Shown in pieces: positions 1 to 6,045 of a DNA stretch of 6,294 nucleotides; within the stretch, counting starts at the first letter, position 1, and each line of letters starts with the position of its first letter. This DNA is from an uncultured Rubrivivax sp. (GTDB lineage Bacteria; Pseudomonadota; Gammaproteobacteria; Burkholderiales; Burkholderiaceae_C). Where the stretch lies: assembly GCA_937967345.1 (NCBI GenBank), contig CALBTN010000350.1, positions 1-6,294 on the forward strand, read 5' to 3'. Made by a program: the position numbers and the translations under genes. The notes below the pieces were generated by a model. That model was not told the DNA's origin. It did not search any database and saw only the letters and a program-made list of their open reading frames with translations.

Positions 1-55
1 GATCACCACGGTGCAGTTGGCGATCGACTACGCCACCAGCCACCAGAAGGCCTGA
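1..55 (+). CDS. acpP: Acyl carrier protein, C-terminal end (partial)
   Basis: Only the last 17 codons and the stop are in the window; the reading frame begins at base 2. They encode ITTVQLAIDYATSHQKA, which closely resembles the last helix of bacterial AcpP (the E. coli protein ends KITTVQAAIDYINGHQA). AcpP is the small acidic cytoplasmic carrier that holds growing fatty acids on a phosphopantetheine arm. The modified serine lies upstream of the window and cannot be checked. The gene ends 17 bases before fabF, the usual acpP-fabF pairing, so the two are probably co-transcribed and FabF uses this carrier directly. The identification rests on a short segment plus gene order, both of which agree. 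Confidence 0.9.
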   Translation, partial: ITTVQLAIDYATSHQKA

Positions 56-72
56 ACCCGGCGGCGCGCGCA

Positions 73-1317
73 ATGAGTCGCCGTCGTGTCGTCGTCACCG
101 GACTCGGGCTGATCAGCCCGGTGGGCAACAGCGTGGCCGAAGGCTGGGCCAACCTGGTTGCCGGCCGCAGCGGCATCGGCGCGATCACGCGCTTCGATGC
201 CACGGCGTTTTCCTGCCGCATCGCCGGCGAGGTCAAGGGCTTCAACGTCGAGGACTATCTGCCGGCCAAGGAAGCGCGGCACATGGACACCTTCATCCAC
301 TACGGGCTGGCGGCTTCGATCCAGGCGGTGCGGGATGCGGGGCTGCCCCATGGCGATGCGCTGACCGAGGAGCAGGCCGAGCGCATCGGCTGCCTGGTCG
401 GCTCGGGCATCGGCGGGCTGCCGATGATCGAGGTCACCGACGGCGAGTACCGCGAGCGCGGCCCGCGGCGCATCTCGCCGTTCTTCGTGCCGGCGTCGAT
501 CATCAACATGATCTCCGGCCACCTGTCGATCAAGTTCGGCTTCACCGGCCCGAACCTGGCGATCGTCACCGCCTGCACCACCGGGCTGCACTGCATCGGC
601 GAGGCCGGGCGGCTGATCGAGTACGGCGACGCCGACGTGATGGTCGCCGGCGGCGCCGAATCCACGGTGTCGCCGCTGGGCGTGGGCGGCTTCGCCTCGG
701 CGCGCGCGCTGTCCACGCGCAATGACTCGCCCGAGACCGCATCTCGGCCGTGGGATGTGGACCGCGACGGCTTCGTTCCGGGCGAGGGGGCGGGTGTGCT
801 GGTGCTCGAGGAATACGAACACGCGAAGCGGCGCGGCGCCAAGATCTACGCCGAACTCGCCGGCTTCGGCATGGGAGCCGACGCCTTCCACATGACAGCA
901 CCCAACGTCGACGGCCCGAAGCGGTCGATGAAGGCGGCGCTGCGCAACGCCGGCATCAACGCCGATCAGGTGCACTACCTGAACGCGCACGGCACTTCCA
1001 CGCCGCTGGGCGACTTGAACGAGACCAACGCGATCAAGCTGGCCTTCGGCGACCACGCGAAGCAGCTGGTCGTGAACTCGACCAAGTCGATGACCGGGCA
1101 TCTGCTCGGCGGTGCCGGCGGTATCGAATCGCTGTTCACCGTGCTGGCGCTGCACCACCAGGTGTCGCCTCCGACCACCAACATCTTCAACCAGGATCCG
1201 CAGTGCGACCTGGACTACTGCGCGAACACCGCGCGCGACATGAAGATCGACGTGGCGGTGAAGAACAACTTCGGCTTCGGCGGCACCAACGGCACGCTGG
1301 TCTTTCGCCGCGCGTGA
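73..1317 (+). CDS. fabF: Beta-ketoacyl-ACP synthase II (KAS II)
   Basis: This is the 414-residue elongating condensing enzyme of type II fatty-acid synthesis. It joins malonyl-ACP to acyl-ACP, releasing CO2, and in the family handles the C16:1 to C18:1 step. It is cytoplasmic and works as a homodimer. The thiolase fold is complete. The nucleophile Cys168 lies in TACTTG, the two catalytic histidines are His306 (NAHGTST) and His343 (SMTGHLLGGAG), Lys338 precedes the latter, and the gating Phe400 lies in NNFGFGGTN. The length is normal for FabF (about 412). The N-terminal RRRVVVTGLGLISPVG is the standard start, so the ATG at 73 is right. No clear Shine-Dalgarno sequence precedes it (the upstream bases are all G/C). 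It follows acpP by 17 bases. Nothing is odd in the protein. Confidence 0.97.
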   Translation: MSRRRVVVTGLGLISPVGNSVAEGWANLVAGRSGIGAITRFDATAFSCRIAGEVKGFNVEDYLPAKEARHMDTFIHYGLAASIQAVRDAGLPHGDALTEEQAERIGCLVGSGIGGLPMIEVTDGEYRERGPRRISPFFVPASIINMISGHLSIKFGFTGPNLAIVTACTTGLHCIGEAGRLIEYGDADVMVAGGAESTVSPLGVGGFASARALSTRNDSPETASRPWDVDRDGFVPGEGAGVLVLEEYEHAKRRGAKIYAELAGFGMGADAFHMTAPNVDGPKRSMKAALRNAGINADQVHYLNAHGTSTPLGDLNETNAIKLAFGDHAKQLVVNSTKSMTGHLLGGAGGIESLFTVLALHHQVSPPTTNIFNQDPQCDLDYCANTARDMKIDVAVKNNFGFGGTNGTLVFRRA

Positions 1318-1339
1318 CCGGCGGGGCGCTTCGACGCGC

Positions 1340-1756
1340 ATGCGCGCCGCCCCTGCAACCCAGGCCTGGACCTGCACTACCGGGCCATGGCGTGCGTTCC
1401 AAGTGGGGCTGCATGCGCTGGCGGCCGCGGTGGGCGCGGCCTGGGCGGCGAGCCATCTGTGGGGCAACGGCGCCGCAGCGGCGGCAGCCGCCGCTGCCGG
1501 GCTGGGTGCTGCGGCGCTGGCGTGGCGCTGGCCTGTGGCCGAACCCTGCCGGCTCGGCTGGGACGGCAGCACCTGGCGGCTGCAGCCGGCGCGCGGCGAA
1601 GCAATCAGCGGCCAGGTCCGCTTGATGATCGATCTGGGGGGCTGGATGCTGGTGCGCTTCTCACCGGGCGCGCGCTGGCTGCCGCTTGCACGCGCCGGTG
1701 CTGCTGACTGGCAGGCCATGCGTGTGGCGCTGCACGCCGTGCGGCCCGAGGCATGA
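1340..1756 (+). CDS. YgfX/CptA-like small inner-membrane protein
   Basis: This is a 138-residue protein with two predicted membrane helices (about residues 21-40 and 45-64, the second very alanine-rich), followed by a basic cytoplasmic tail. The tail carries a WDG-x2-W motif (residues 74-79), a hydrophobic stretch around VRLMIDLGGWMLVRF (93-107), then WLPL and a final DWQAMRVAL helix. That layout matches the E. coli YgfX (CptA) family: two helices, a W-x-G-x2-W motif, a 'WL' strand and a terminal 'EWRDLRR' helix. Pairwise identity is low, so this is a fold-level match. YgfX in E. coli was described as a membrane toxin partner of SdhE and as affecting cell shape; no sdhE-like gene is next to it here. 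It starts 22 bases after fabF, and its stop overlaps the rpoE start (ATGA), so translation of the two is probably coupled. Its role here is unknown; a link to envelope stress is suggested only by position. Confidence 0.8.
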   Translation: MRAAPATQAWTCTTGPWRAFQVGLHALAAAVGAAWAASHLWGNGAAAAAAAAAGLGAAALAWRWPVAEPCRLGWDGSTWRLQPARGEAISGQVRLMIDLGGWMLVRFSPGARWLPLARAGAADWQAMRVALHAVRPEA

Positions 1757-2361
1757 ACGCCGCCGATGCCGACGCGCAGCTGATCGAGCGCTTTCGACGC
1801 GGCGATCGCCGTGCGTTCGAGATGTTGGTGGTGAAGTACCAGAGGCGCATCGAACGGCTGATCGCGCGCATGGTGCGCGACGCCGACCTGGTGGAAGACA
1901 TCGCGCAGGAGACTTTCATTCGCGCGTACCGGGCGCTGCCGCAGTTCCGCGGCGACAGCGCGTTCTACACCTGGCTGTACCGCATCGCGGTCAACTCGGC
2001 GAAGAAGGCGCTCGGCGAGATCAAGCGCGATCCGGTCGTCACCGAGGCGGCGCTCGGCGCGCGCGACGCCGATGACGAAACTTCCCGGGGTGCAGCCGAA
2101 CTAACCGACGGCGAAACCCCCGAATCCGTGCTGGCGAGCAAGGAGATCGCGGCCACGGTGAATGCCGCGATCGAGGCCTTGTCCGAGGATCTGCGCCAGG
2201 CCATCACGCTGCGCGAGATCGAGGGCCTGAGCTACGAAGAGATCGCCGAAGCGATGAACTGCCCGATCGGAACCGTGCGTTCGCGCATTTTTCGCGCTCG
2301 CGAGGCGATTGCCGAGAAACTGCGCCCGCACATCGAGGTCAACGAGGGCAGGCGCTGGTGA
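1753..2361 (+). CDS. rpoE: ECF sigma factor, sigma-E type (RpoE/AlgU)
   Basis: This 202-residue group 4 sigma factor directs RNA polymerase to envelope-stress promoters. Region 2 spans about residues 24-90, with the core-binding and -10-recognition segment DIAQETFIRAYRAL (49-62) and the FYTWLYRIAVN helix (71-81). Region 4 spans about 135-190, with the helix-turn-helix LSYEEIAEAMNCPIGTVRSR (159-178) that reads the -35 element. The acidic linker between the domains (about 98-125) is slightly longer than in E. coli RpoE (191 residues in total). The ATG at 1753 overlaps the stop of the upstream membrane-protein gene (ATGA), which implies translational coupling. The MNAADADAQLIERFRRGD start fits the family. 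The next gene is its anti-sigma factor, so it is held at the membrane until stress. No GGAACTT-like box was found in the 400 bases upstream, so a sigma-E autoregulatory promoter was not seen. Confidence 0.97.
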   Translation: MNAADADAQLIERFRRGDRRAFEMLVVKYQRRIERLIARMVRDADLVEDIAQETFIRAYRALPQFRGDSAFYTWLYRIAVNSAKKALGEIKRDPVVTEAALGARDADDETSRGAAELTDGETPESVLASKEIAATVNAAIEALSEDLRQAITLREIEGLSYEEIAEAMNCPIGTVRSRIFRAREAIAEKLRPHIEVNEGRRW

Positions 2362-2381
2362 CCGCCGGCCCAGGTGCCATT

Positions 2382-2385
2382 GGAG
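2382..2385 (+). promoter_or_regulatory. Ribosome binding site setting the rseA start
   Basis: GGAG lies 6 bases before the ATG at 2392. An upstream in-frame GTG at 2374 would add six residues but has no comparable site in front of it and would leave this motif inside the gene. The ATG is therefore preferred. Confidence 0.75.
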
Positions 2386-2391
2386 TCGAAC

Positions 2392-3033
2392 ATGAAACAA
2401 CACGATGCTGCCGATGCACCGCCACCCGGCTGGCTGATGTCGGCGCTGGCCGACGGCGAAGCCGATGCCGCCGAACTGGCGCGAGGCTGCCAGCTGTTTG
2501 CTGCCGAGGCGTCGGCGCGCGAGTGCTGGCATGACTACCACCTGATCGGCGACGTGCTTCGCAGCCAGGACTTGGCCAGCGGGCTATCGCACGACCAGGA
2601 CTTCCTTCGCCGCCTGAGCGCGCGGCTGGACCGTGAGCCTGCGGTGCTTGCGCCGGTGCTTGCAGACCGGGGCGCGGCGCCGGCGCGCAGGCGCTGGGCA
2701 GTGCCAGCGGCCGTGGCGGCCAGCGTGACCGCACTGGTCGCCGCGGCCGGGTTGTGGCCGCAATTGGATCGCACGGCCCCCGCGCCGTCGCTGGCGGCGG
2801 CGCCTGCCTCAGCCGCGCCGACGGTGGCAGCGGTGCCAGCCGTTGCGCCGCAAGGCCTGCTCGCGCAGCGGGCCCCGGCCGCGGCGGAACCGGTGGCCAC
2901 CGGTGGCCGCGTGCTGCGCGATGCGCGACTCGACCGCTACCTGCGCGCGCACCGCGAGTACGCCGCGGCGCTGCCGGGGTCGTTGCCCGGGGGCTCCGCC
3001 CGCGGCATTGCCACGGTCTCCTTCGAGCGCTGA
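2392..3033 (+). CDS. rseA: Anti-sigma-E factor RseA (MucA-like), membrane-spanning
   Basis: This 213-residue protein holds RpoE inactive at the inner membrane. The N-terminal cytoplasmic anti-sigma domain (about residues 12-82) shows the family pattern: the opening LMSALADGEAD, then CWHDYHLIGDVLRS (45-58), then FLRRLSARLDREP (71-83). One membrane helix follows at about 102-122 (AVPAAVAASVTALVAAAG). The periplasmic part is an Ala/Pro-rich linker (about 128-168) and a C-terminal patch RVLRDARLDRYLRAHREYA (173-191), where RseB would be expected to bind and from which site-1 proteolysis would begin. Length is close to E. coli RseA (216), although most of the sequence is diverged. The gene lies 30 bases after rpoE and one base before rseB, so all three are made together. 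The start is set by a GGAG site. The DegS cleavage site cannot be placed by eye. Confidence 0.93.
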   Translation: MKQHDAADAPPPGWLMSALADGEADAAELARGCQLFAAEASARECWHDYHLIGDVLRSQDLASGLSHDQDFLRRLSARLDREPAVLAPVLADRGAAPARRRWAVPAAVAASVTALVAAAGLWPQLDRTAPAPSLAAAPASAAPTVAAVPAVAPQGLLAQRAPAAAEPVATGGRVLRDARLDRYLRAHREYAAALPGSLPGGSARGIATVSFER

Positions 3034-3034
3034 G

Positions 3035-4066
3035 ATGAGCCCGCGCGCGGCGGACCTTCGCCTGCGGCGGCTCGCTGCGCTGCTGTCGTTGCTGGTGCTG
3101 GCGGCGCTGTGCGCGCCGCTGCGCGCCGCGGCGCAGGAAGCGCCCGGCGAGCCGATGTCGGCCAGCGAGGCGCGCGGTTGGCTCGCGCGCATCCACGTCG
3201 CGGCGCACGAGCGCAACTACCAGGGCACGCTGGTGTTCAACACCGACGGGGCCTTGTCCAGCGCGCGCGTCGCCCACTTCTGCGAAGGCACCCAATCGTT
3301 CGAACGCGTGGAACTGCTCGACGGGCGCATGCAGCAGATCTACCGCCACAACGACCGTGTCCACACGCTGTGGCCACGCACCCGTGTGGCGGTGCTCGAA
3401 GAGCGCGACCCGCGGCAGGCGTCGTTGCGCCCGGTGATCGAACCGCGCGCCGAGCACAGCTACCAACTTCGCAATCAGGGCACCGACCATGTCGCCGGGC
3501 GCGAGGCGCAGGTCCTGCTGCTCGAGCCGCGCGATGCCTATCGTTACGGCCAGCGCTTGTGGGTCGACCTGCGCAGCGGGCTGGTGTTGCGTGCCGACGT
3601 GCTCGGGCCGCGGCAGCAGGTGCTCGAGTCCAGCGCGTTTTCGCAGGTCGACGTCGACATCAAGCCGCGGCCGGCGAGCGTGCTGCAGCCGATGAAGCGG
3701 CTCGACGGCTACCGCAAGGTGCGCCCGCTGCACGAGGCAACCCAGCTGCAGACCGAGGGCTGGACGCTGAACGCGCCGCCGGCCGGGTTCCAGCTCAGCA
3801 GCTGCATCCGCCGCGTGCTCGACCCGGCCGACGGTGCCGACACCGCGCCTGTGGTGCAGGTGGTGTATTCCGACGGGCTGACCTACGTCTCGCTGTTCAT
3901 CGAGCCGATCGGCCACATGACGCAACGCCAGCCGCTGTCGAGCCAGCTGGGCGCGACCCACACCTTGATGCAGGCGCACGACGCCGACTGGTGGGTGACG
4001 GTCATGGGCGACGTGCCGCCTGAGACCCTGAAGCGATTCCACCAGGCGCTCGAGCGGCGCCGTTGA
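3035..4066 (+). CDS. rseB: Periplasmic sigma-E regulator RseB (MucB)
   Basis: This 343-residue secreted regulator binds the periplasmic tail of RseA and blocks its cleavage until it is displaced by mislocalised lipid or lipoprotein signals. A signal peptide is clear: basic RLRRL, a leucine-rich core (about residues 12-27), then a likely cut after AAA at 33. The large N-terminal domain, with its LolA-like fold, covers about 42-220 and includes NYQGTLVFNTDG (61-72) and YGQRLWVDLRSGLVLRADVL (171-190). The smaller C-terminal domain runs about 235-343 and includes QVVYSDGLTYVSLFIEP (275-291). The mature protein has two cysteines (83 and 257), one in each domain. The ATG at 3035 is chosen because it starts directly at the signal peptide, one base after the rseA stop; the open frame continues upstream inside rseA but that extension is not signal-peptide-like. 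It is slightly longer than E. coli RseB (318). Confidence 0.94.
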   Translation: MSPRAADLRLRRLAALLSLLVLAALCAPLRAAAQEAPGEPMSASEARGWLARIHVAAHERNYQGTLVFNTDGALSSARVAHFCEGTQSFERVELLDGRMQQIYRHNDRVHTLWPRTRVAVLEERDPRQASLRPVIEPRAEHSYQLRNQGTDHVAGREAQVLLLEPRDAYRYGQRLWVDLRSGLVLRADVLGPRQQVLESSAFSQVDVDIKPRPASVLQPMKRLDGYRKVRPLHEATQLQTEGWTLNAPPAGFQLSSCIRRVLDPADGADTAPVVQVVYSDGLTYVSLFIEPIGHMTQRQPLSSQLGATHTLMQAHDADWWVTVMGDVPPETLKRFHQALERRR

Positions 4067-4087
4067 AGCCATCAGCCGAATCTTTGC

Positions 4088-4092
4088 AGGAG
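4088..4092 (+). promoter_or_regulatory. Ribosome binding site of mucD
   Basis: AGGAG is placed 5 bases before the ATG at 4098, in the 31-base gap after rseB. It is the strongest Shine-Dalgarno sequence in the window. It suggests the protease is translated independently of the tightly packed rseA-rseB pair. Confidence 0.8.
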
Positions 4093-4097
4093 TTTGC

Positions 4098-5564
4098 ATG
4101 CAGTTCCGAGTTCGTCCAGCCTTTGTCGAAGTGCCGCAGCGTGCCTTGTGGATCGCCGTGTGGCTGTTGCTGGTGCTGGGCAGTTGGCCGACGCTGTCGC
4201 GTGCGCAGGCGGCGCCTGCGCCGGCATTGCCGGATTTCACCGAGCTGGTCGAACGGGTCGGCCCGGCGGTGGTCAACATCCGCACGCTGGAGCGGGTGCG
4301 TCAGGGCGGCGCACCCGGCATCGAGATCGATCCCAACGTCGAGGAGTTCTTCCGCCGCTTCGGCATTCCGCTGCCCGGGCGGCCCGACCCGCGTCGCGGA
4401 CCGCGCGGCGGCGACGACGAGCCGCAGCAGCGCGGCGTGGGCTCCGGCTTCATTCTCAGCGCCGATGGCTTCGTCATGACCAACGCCCACGTCGTCGAGG
4501 GCGCCGACGAGGTGCTGGTGACGCTGTCGGACAAGCGCGAGTTCAAGGCGCGCATCGTCGGGTCGGACCGGCGCACCGACATCGCGGTGGTCAAGGTCGA
4601 GGCTTCGGGCCTGCCGTTCGTCAAGATCGGTGACAGCGACAAGCTGCGTGTCGGCGAGTGGGTGGTGGCGATCGGTTCGCCCTTCGGCCTGGACAACACC
4701 GTCACTGCCGGCATCGTCAGCGCCAAGGGGCGCGACACCGGCGACTACCTGCCGTTCATCCAGACCGACGTCGCCATCAACCCCGGCAACTCGGGCGGGC
4801 CGCTGCTCAACCTGCGCGGCGAGGTGGTGGGCATCAACTCGCAGATCTTCAGCCGCTCGGGCGGCTACATGGGCATCGCGTTCGCGATCCCGATCGCCGA
4901 CGCGATGCGCGTGTCGGACCAGCTGCGCACCAGCGGACGGGTCATTCGCGGGCGCATCGGCGTGCAGATCGCACCGGTGAGCAAGGACGTGGCCGAAGCC
5001 ATCGGCCTGGGCAAGGCCAGTGGCGCACTGGTGCAAAGCGCCGAGGCCGGCGGCCCGGCCGACAAGGGCGGGGTCGAGGCCGGCGACATCATCACCAAGG
5101 TCGACGGCAAGGCCGTGGAGAAGGCCGGCGACCTGCCGCGCATGATCGGCAGCACCAAGCCCGGCACGAAGATCGCGCTGCAGGTGTTTCGCCGCGGTGC
5201 GACCAAGGATCTCGCGGTCACCGTCGCCGAGTTCGAGCCCGAGCGGCCGGCACGCCGCAGCAGCGAGCCGGCGTCGGCCCCGGCGCAAAAGAGCGTGCTC
5301 GGTCTGGTTGTCGCCGATCTGACCGACGCGCAAAAGCGCGAGTTGCGGCTGCGCGGCGGGGTGCGCGTCGAGGCGGTCGACGGTGCGGCGGCCCGCGCCG
5401 GGCTGCGCGAAGGCGACGTGATCCTGTCGATGGAGAACACCGACATCGTCGATGCCAAGCAGTTCAACCAGCTCGCGCAGAAACTGGACAAGGCCAAGGC
5501 GGTGAGCGTGCTGGTGCGCCGCGGCGACGCCGCGAACTTTCTGGTGATCAAGCCAGCGCGTTGA
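4098..5564 (+). CDS. mucD: Periplasmic serine protease DegP/MucD, two PDZ domains
   Basis: This 488-residue HtrA-family protease/chaperone degrades or refolds damaged envelope proteins. The signal peptide has a core at about residues 16-31 and a likely cut after AQA at 38. The trypsin-like domain (about 45-275) has the full catalytic triad: His131 in TNAHVVEG, Asp161 in RTDIAVV, and Ser232 in NPGNSGGPLL. An LA-type loop with EEFFRRFGIP (82-91) and an Arg/Gly/Asp-rich tail (95-112) precedes the histidine. PDZ1 spans about 284-378 and PDZ2 about 399-486, each with the typical 'A..G(L/V)..GD.I' motif (AGGPADKGGVEAGDII and AAARAGLREGDVIL). No cysteine occurs in the whole protein, unlike E. coli DegP, whose LA loop has two. 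As the last gene of the rpoE-rseA-rseB set it supplies the protease arm of the response, the arrangement known for mucD. It could equally be labelled degP or degQ. Confidence 0.96.
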   Translation: MQFRVRPAFVEVPQRALWIAVWLLLVLGSWPTLSRAQAAPAPALPDFTELVERVGPAVVNIRTLERVRQGGAPGIEIDPNVEEFFRRFGIPLPGRPDPRRGPRGGDDEPQQRGVGSGFILSADGFVMTNAHVVEGADEVLVTLSDKREFKARIVGSDRRTDIAVVKVEASGLPFVKIGDSDKLRVGEWVVAIGSPFGLDNTVTAGIVSAKGRDTGDYLPFIQTDVAINPGNSGGPLLNLRGEVVGINSQIFSRSGGYMGIAFAIPIADAMRVSDQLRTSGRVIRGRIGVQIAPVSKDVAEAIGLGKASGALVQSAEAGGPADKGGVEAGDIITKVDGKAVEKAGDLPRMIGSTKPGTKIALQVFRRGATKDLAVTVAEFEPERPARRSSEPASAPAQKSVLGLVVADLTDAQKRELRLRGGVRVEAVDGAAARAGLREGDVILSMENTDIVDAKQFNQLAQKLDKAKAVSVLVRRGDAANFLVIKPAR

Positions 5565-5587
5565 GGCTGCAGCGCTGCGCGCTCGTT

Positions 5588-5620
5588 GCCGCCGTCACGG
5601 CCGCAAGCAGCGGTGGCGGC
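5588..5620 (+). other. GC-rich hairpin after mucD
   Basis: GCCGCC (5588-5593) pairs with GGCGGC (5615-5620), and inside it CCGC (5601-5604) pairs with GCGG (5610-5613) around an AAGCA loop. It begins 24 bases after the mucD stop. No T-run follows, so it is not a classical intrinsic terminator. It could stabilise the 3' end of the operon transcript or accompany Rho-dependent ending. In GC-rich DNA such pairings also arise by chance. Confidence 0.3.
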
Positions 5621-5848
5621 TGGCACGACGCAAGCGGGATCATCCTTTGCCCAGTGGCGGCGTAGACGTCGGTCAGCGCAGGGGATCGCGATCTTCGGCG
5701 CCCAAGCGATTGACCGACTGCGCTCCGGGGTGTTTCCGTATGACGAGATCGGCAAATTTCGTGCCGACGGCAGGTGTGCGGGATTCGATCCGGCCGTATG
5801 TTAGTGACCTTTCACTTCAATGCGAACATCGGACGGATTGGGTCATGA

Positions 5849-5867
5849 CGCAGCTAGAATCGCTGCG
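5849..5867 (+). promoter_or_regulatory. Possible -10 box inside an inverted repeat
   Basis: TAGAAT (5855-5860) matches the sigma-70 -10 consensus at five of six positions. It sits exactly between two arms of a perfect 6-bp inverted repeat, CGCAGC (5849-5854) and GCTGCG (5862-5867). No recognisable -35 hexamer lies 16-18 bases upstream, so promoter function is uncertain and would probably need an activator. The repeat could be an operator or an RNA hairpin. Confidence 0.3.
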
Positions 5868-5898
5868 CTTCGGCTGTGTTTAGCCGCGAGTTCGTCCC

Positions 5899-5927
5899 CG
5901 CCGGTGTCGCATTTGTGCAAACCGGCG
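5899..5927 (+). other. Perfect 7-bp hairpin in the mucD-lepA gap
   Basis: CGCCGGT (5899-5905) pairs fully with ACCGGCG (5921-5927). Within the 15-base loop, GCA (5909-5911) pairs with TGC (5916-5918) around TTTG. No T-run follows, so it is not a terminator. It would fold in RNA from either strand. Its role is unknown; it may be part of a long lepA leader if transcription starts near 5867. Confidence 0.35.
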
Positions 5928-6011
5928 CCGCGCACTCAAGCCTGTGGACAAGATGTTGAAAACTTTGCGTGTTGGCATGCTGCAACGGCCGCAAAACAAG
6001 CACTGGCGCGG

Positions 6012-6039
6012 CTTCCAGCCGGTACCTTTTGACTACAAT
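6012..6039 (+). promoter_or_regulatory. Candidate promoter of the small RNA / lepA leader
   Basis: The -10 box TACAAT (6034-6039) matches TATAAT at five of six positions. At 16-base spacing the -35 position holds CTTCCA (6012-6017), a weak match. A/T-rich CCTTTTGA lies just upstream of the -10. Transcription would start around 6045-6048. This places the start directly in front of the two-hairpin element ending in the terminator at 6109, which is the main support for the call. Confidence 0.5.
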
Positions 6040-6045
6040 GAAGGC

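Noticed and set aside
28..1719. Long open frame on the - strand opposite fabF (563 codons)
   Set aside because: In GC-rich genes with strong third-position bias the opposite strand often stays open. The frame is rich in Arg, Ala and His with no family pattern, and fabF on the + strand is unambiguous.
2374..2391. GTG at 2374 as the rseA start
   Set aside because: A GGAG site is correctly spaced before the ATG at 2392, and the extra six residues have no counterpart at the start of the family.
2843..3034. Longer rseB with a start inside rseA
   Set aside because: The extra 64 residues are Arg/Pro-rich read-out of the rseA frame and would bury the signal peptide that begins at the ATG at 3035.
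2339..4285. Long open frame on the - strand opposite rseA and rseB (648 codons)
   Set aside because: Same composition effect. It crosses two real genes with intact domains, and its product is low-complexity Arg/Pro/Ala.
4002..5333. Open frame on the - strand opposite mucD (443 codons)
   Set aside because: It is a shadow of the protease gene, whose catalytic triad and PDZ domains are intact on the + strand.
5771..5795. tRNA-like T-arm (GGATTCGATCC)
   Set aside because: The loop looks like a T-loop, but the stem has a mismatch, and no anticodon arm, D-arm or acceptor stem was found around it.
5803..5816. CRP-like site AGTGA-CCTT-TCACT
   Set aside because: The half-sites are separated by the wrong distance for a CRP/FNR site (four bases between GTGA and TCAC, not six), and the flanking bases do not match.
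5821..5850. Sigma-E promoter (GAACAT ... TCATGA)
   Set aside because: The spacer of 13 bases is too short for sigma-E (about 16-17), and the -10 part is a poor match.
5943..5951. DnaA-box-like TGTGGACAA
   Set aside because: It differs by one base from the reverse complement of TTATCCACA and is alone. No cluster of boxes, no AT-rich unwinding region and no dnaA gene are nearby.
5972..5988. Sigma-54 promoter (TGGCATG...)
   Set aside because: The -24 GG is present, but the -12 GC is not at the required spacing.
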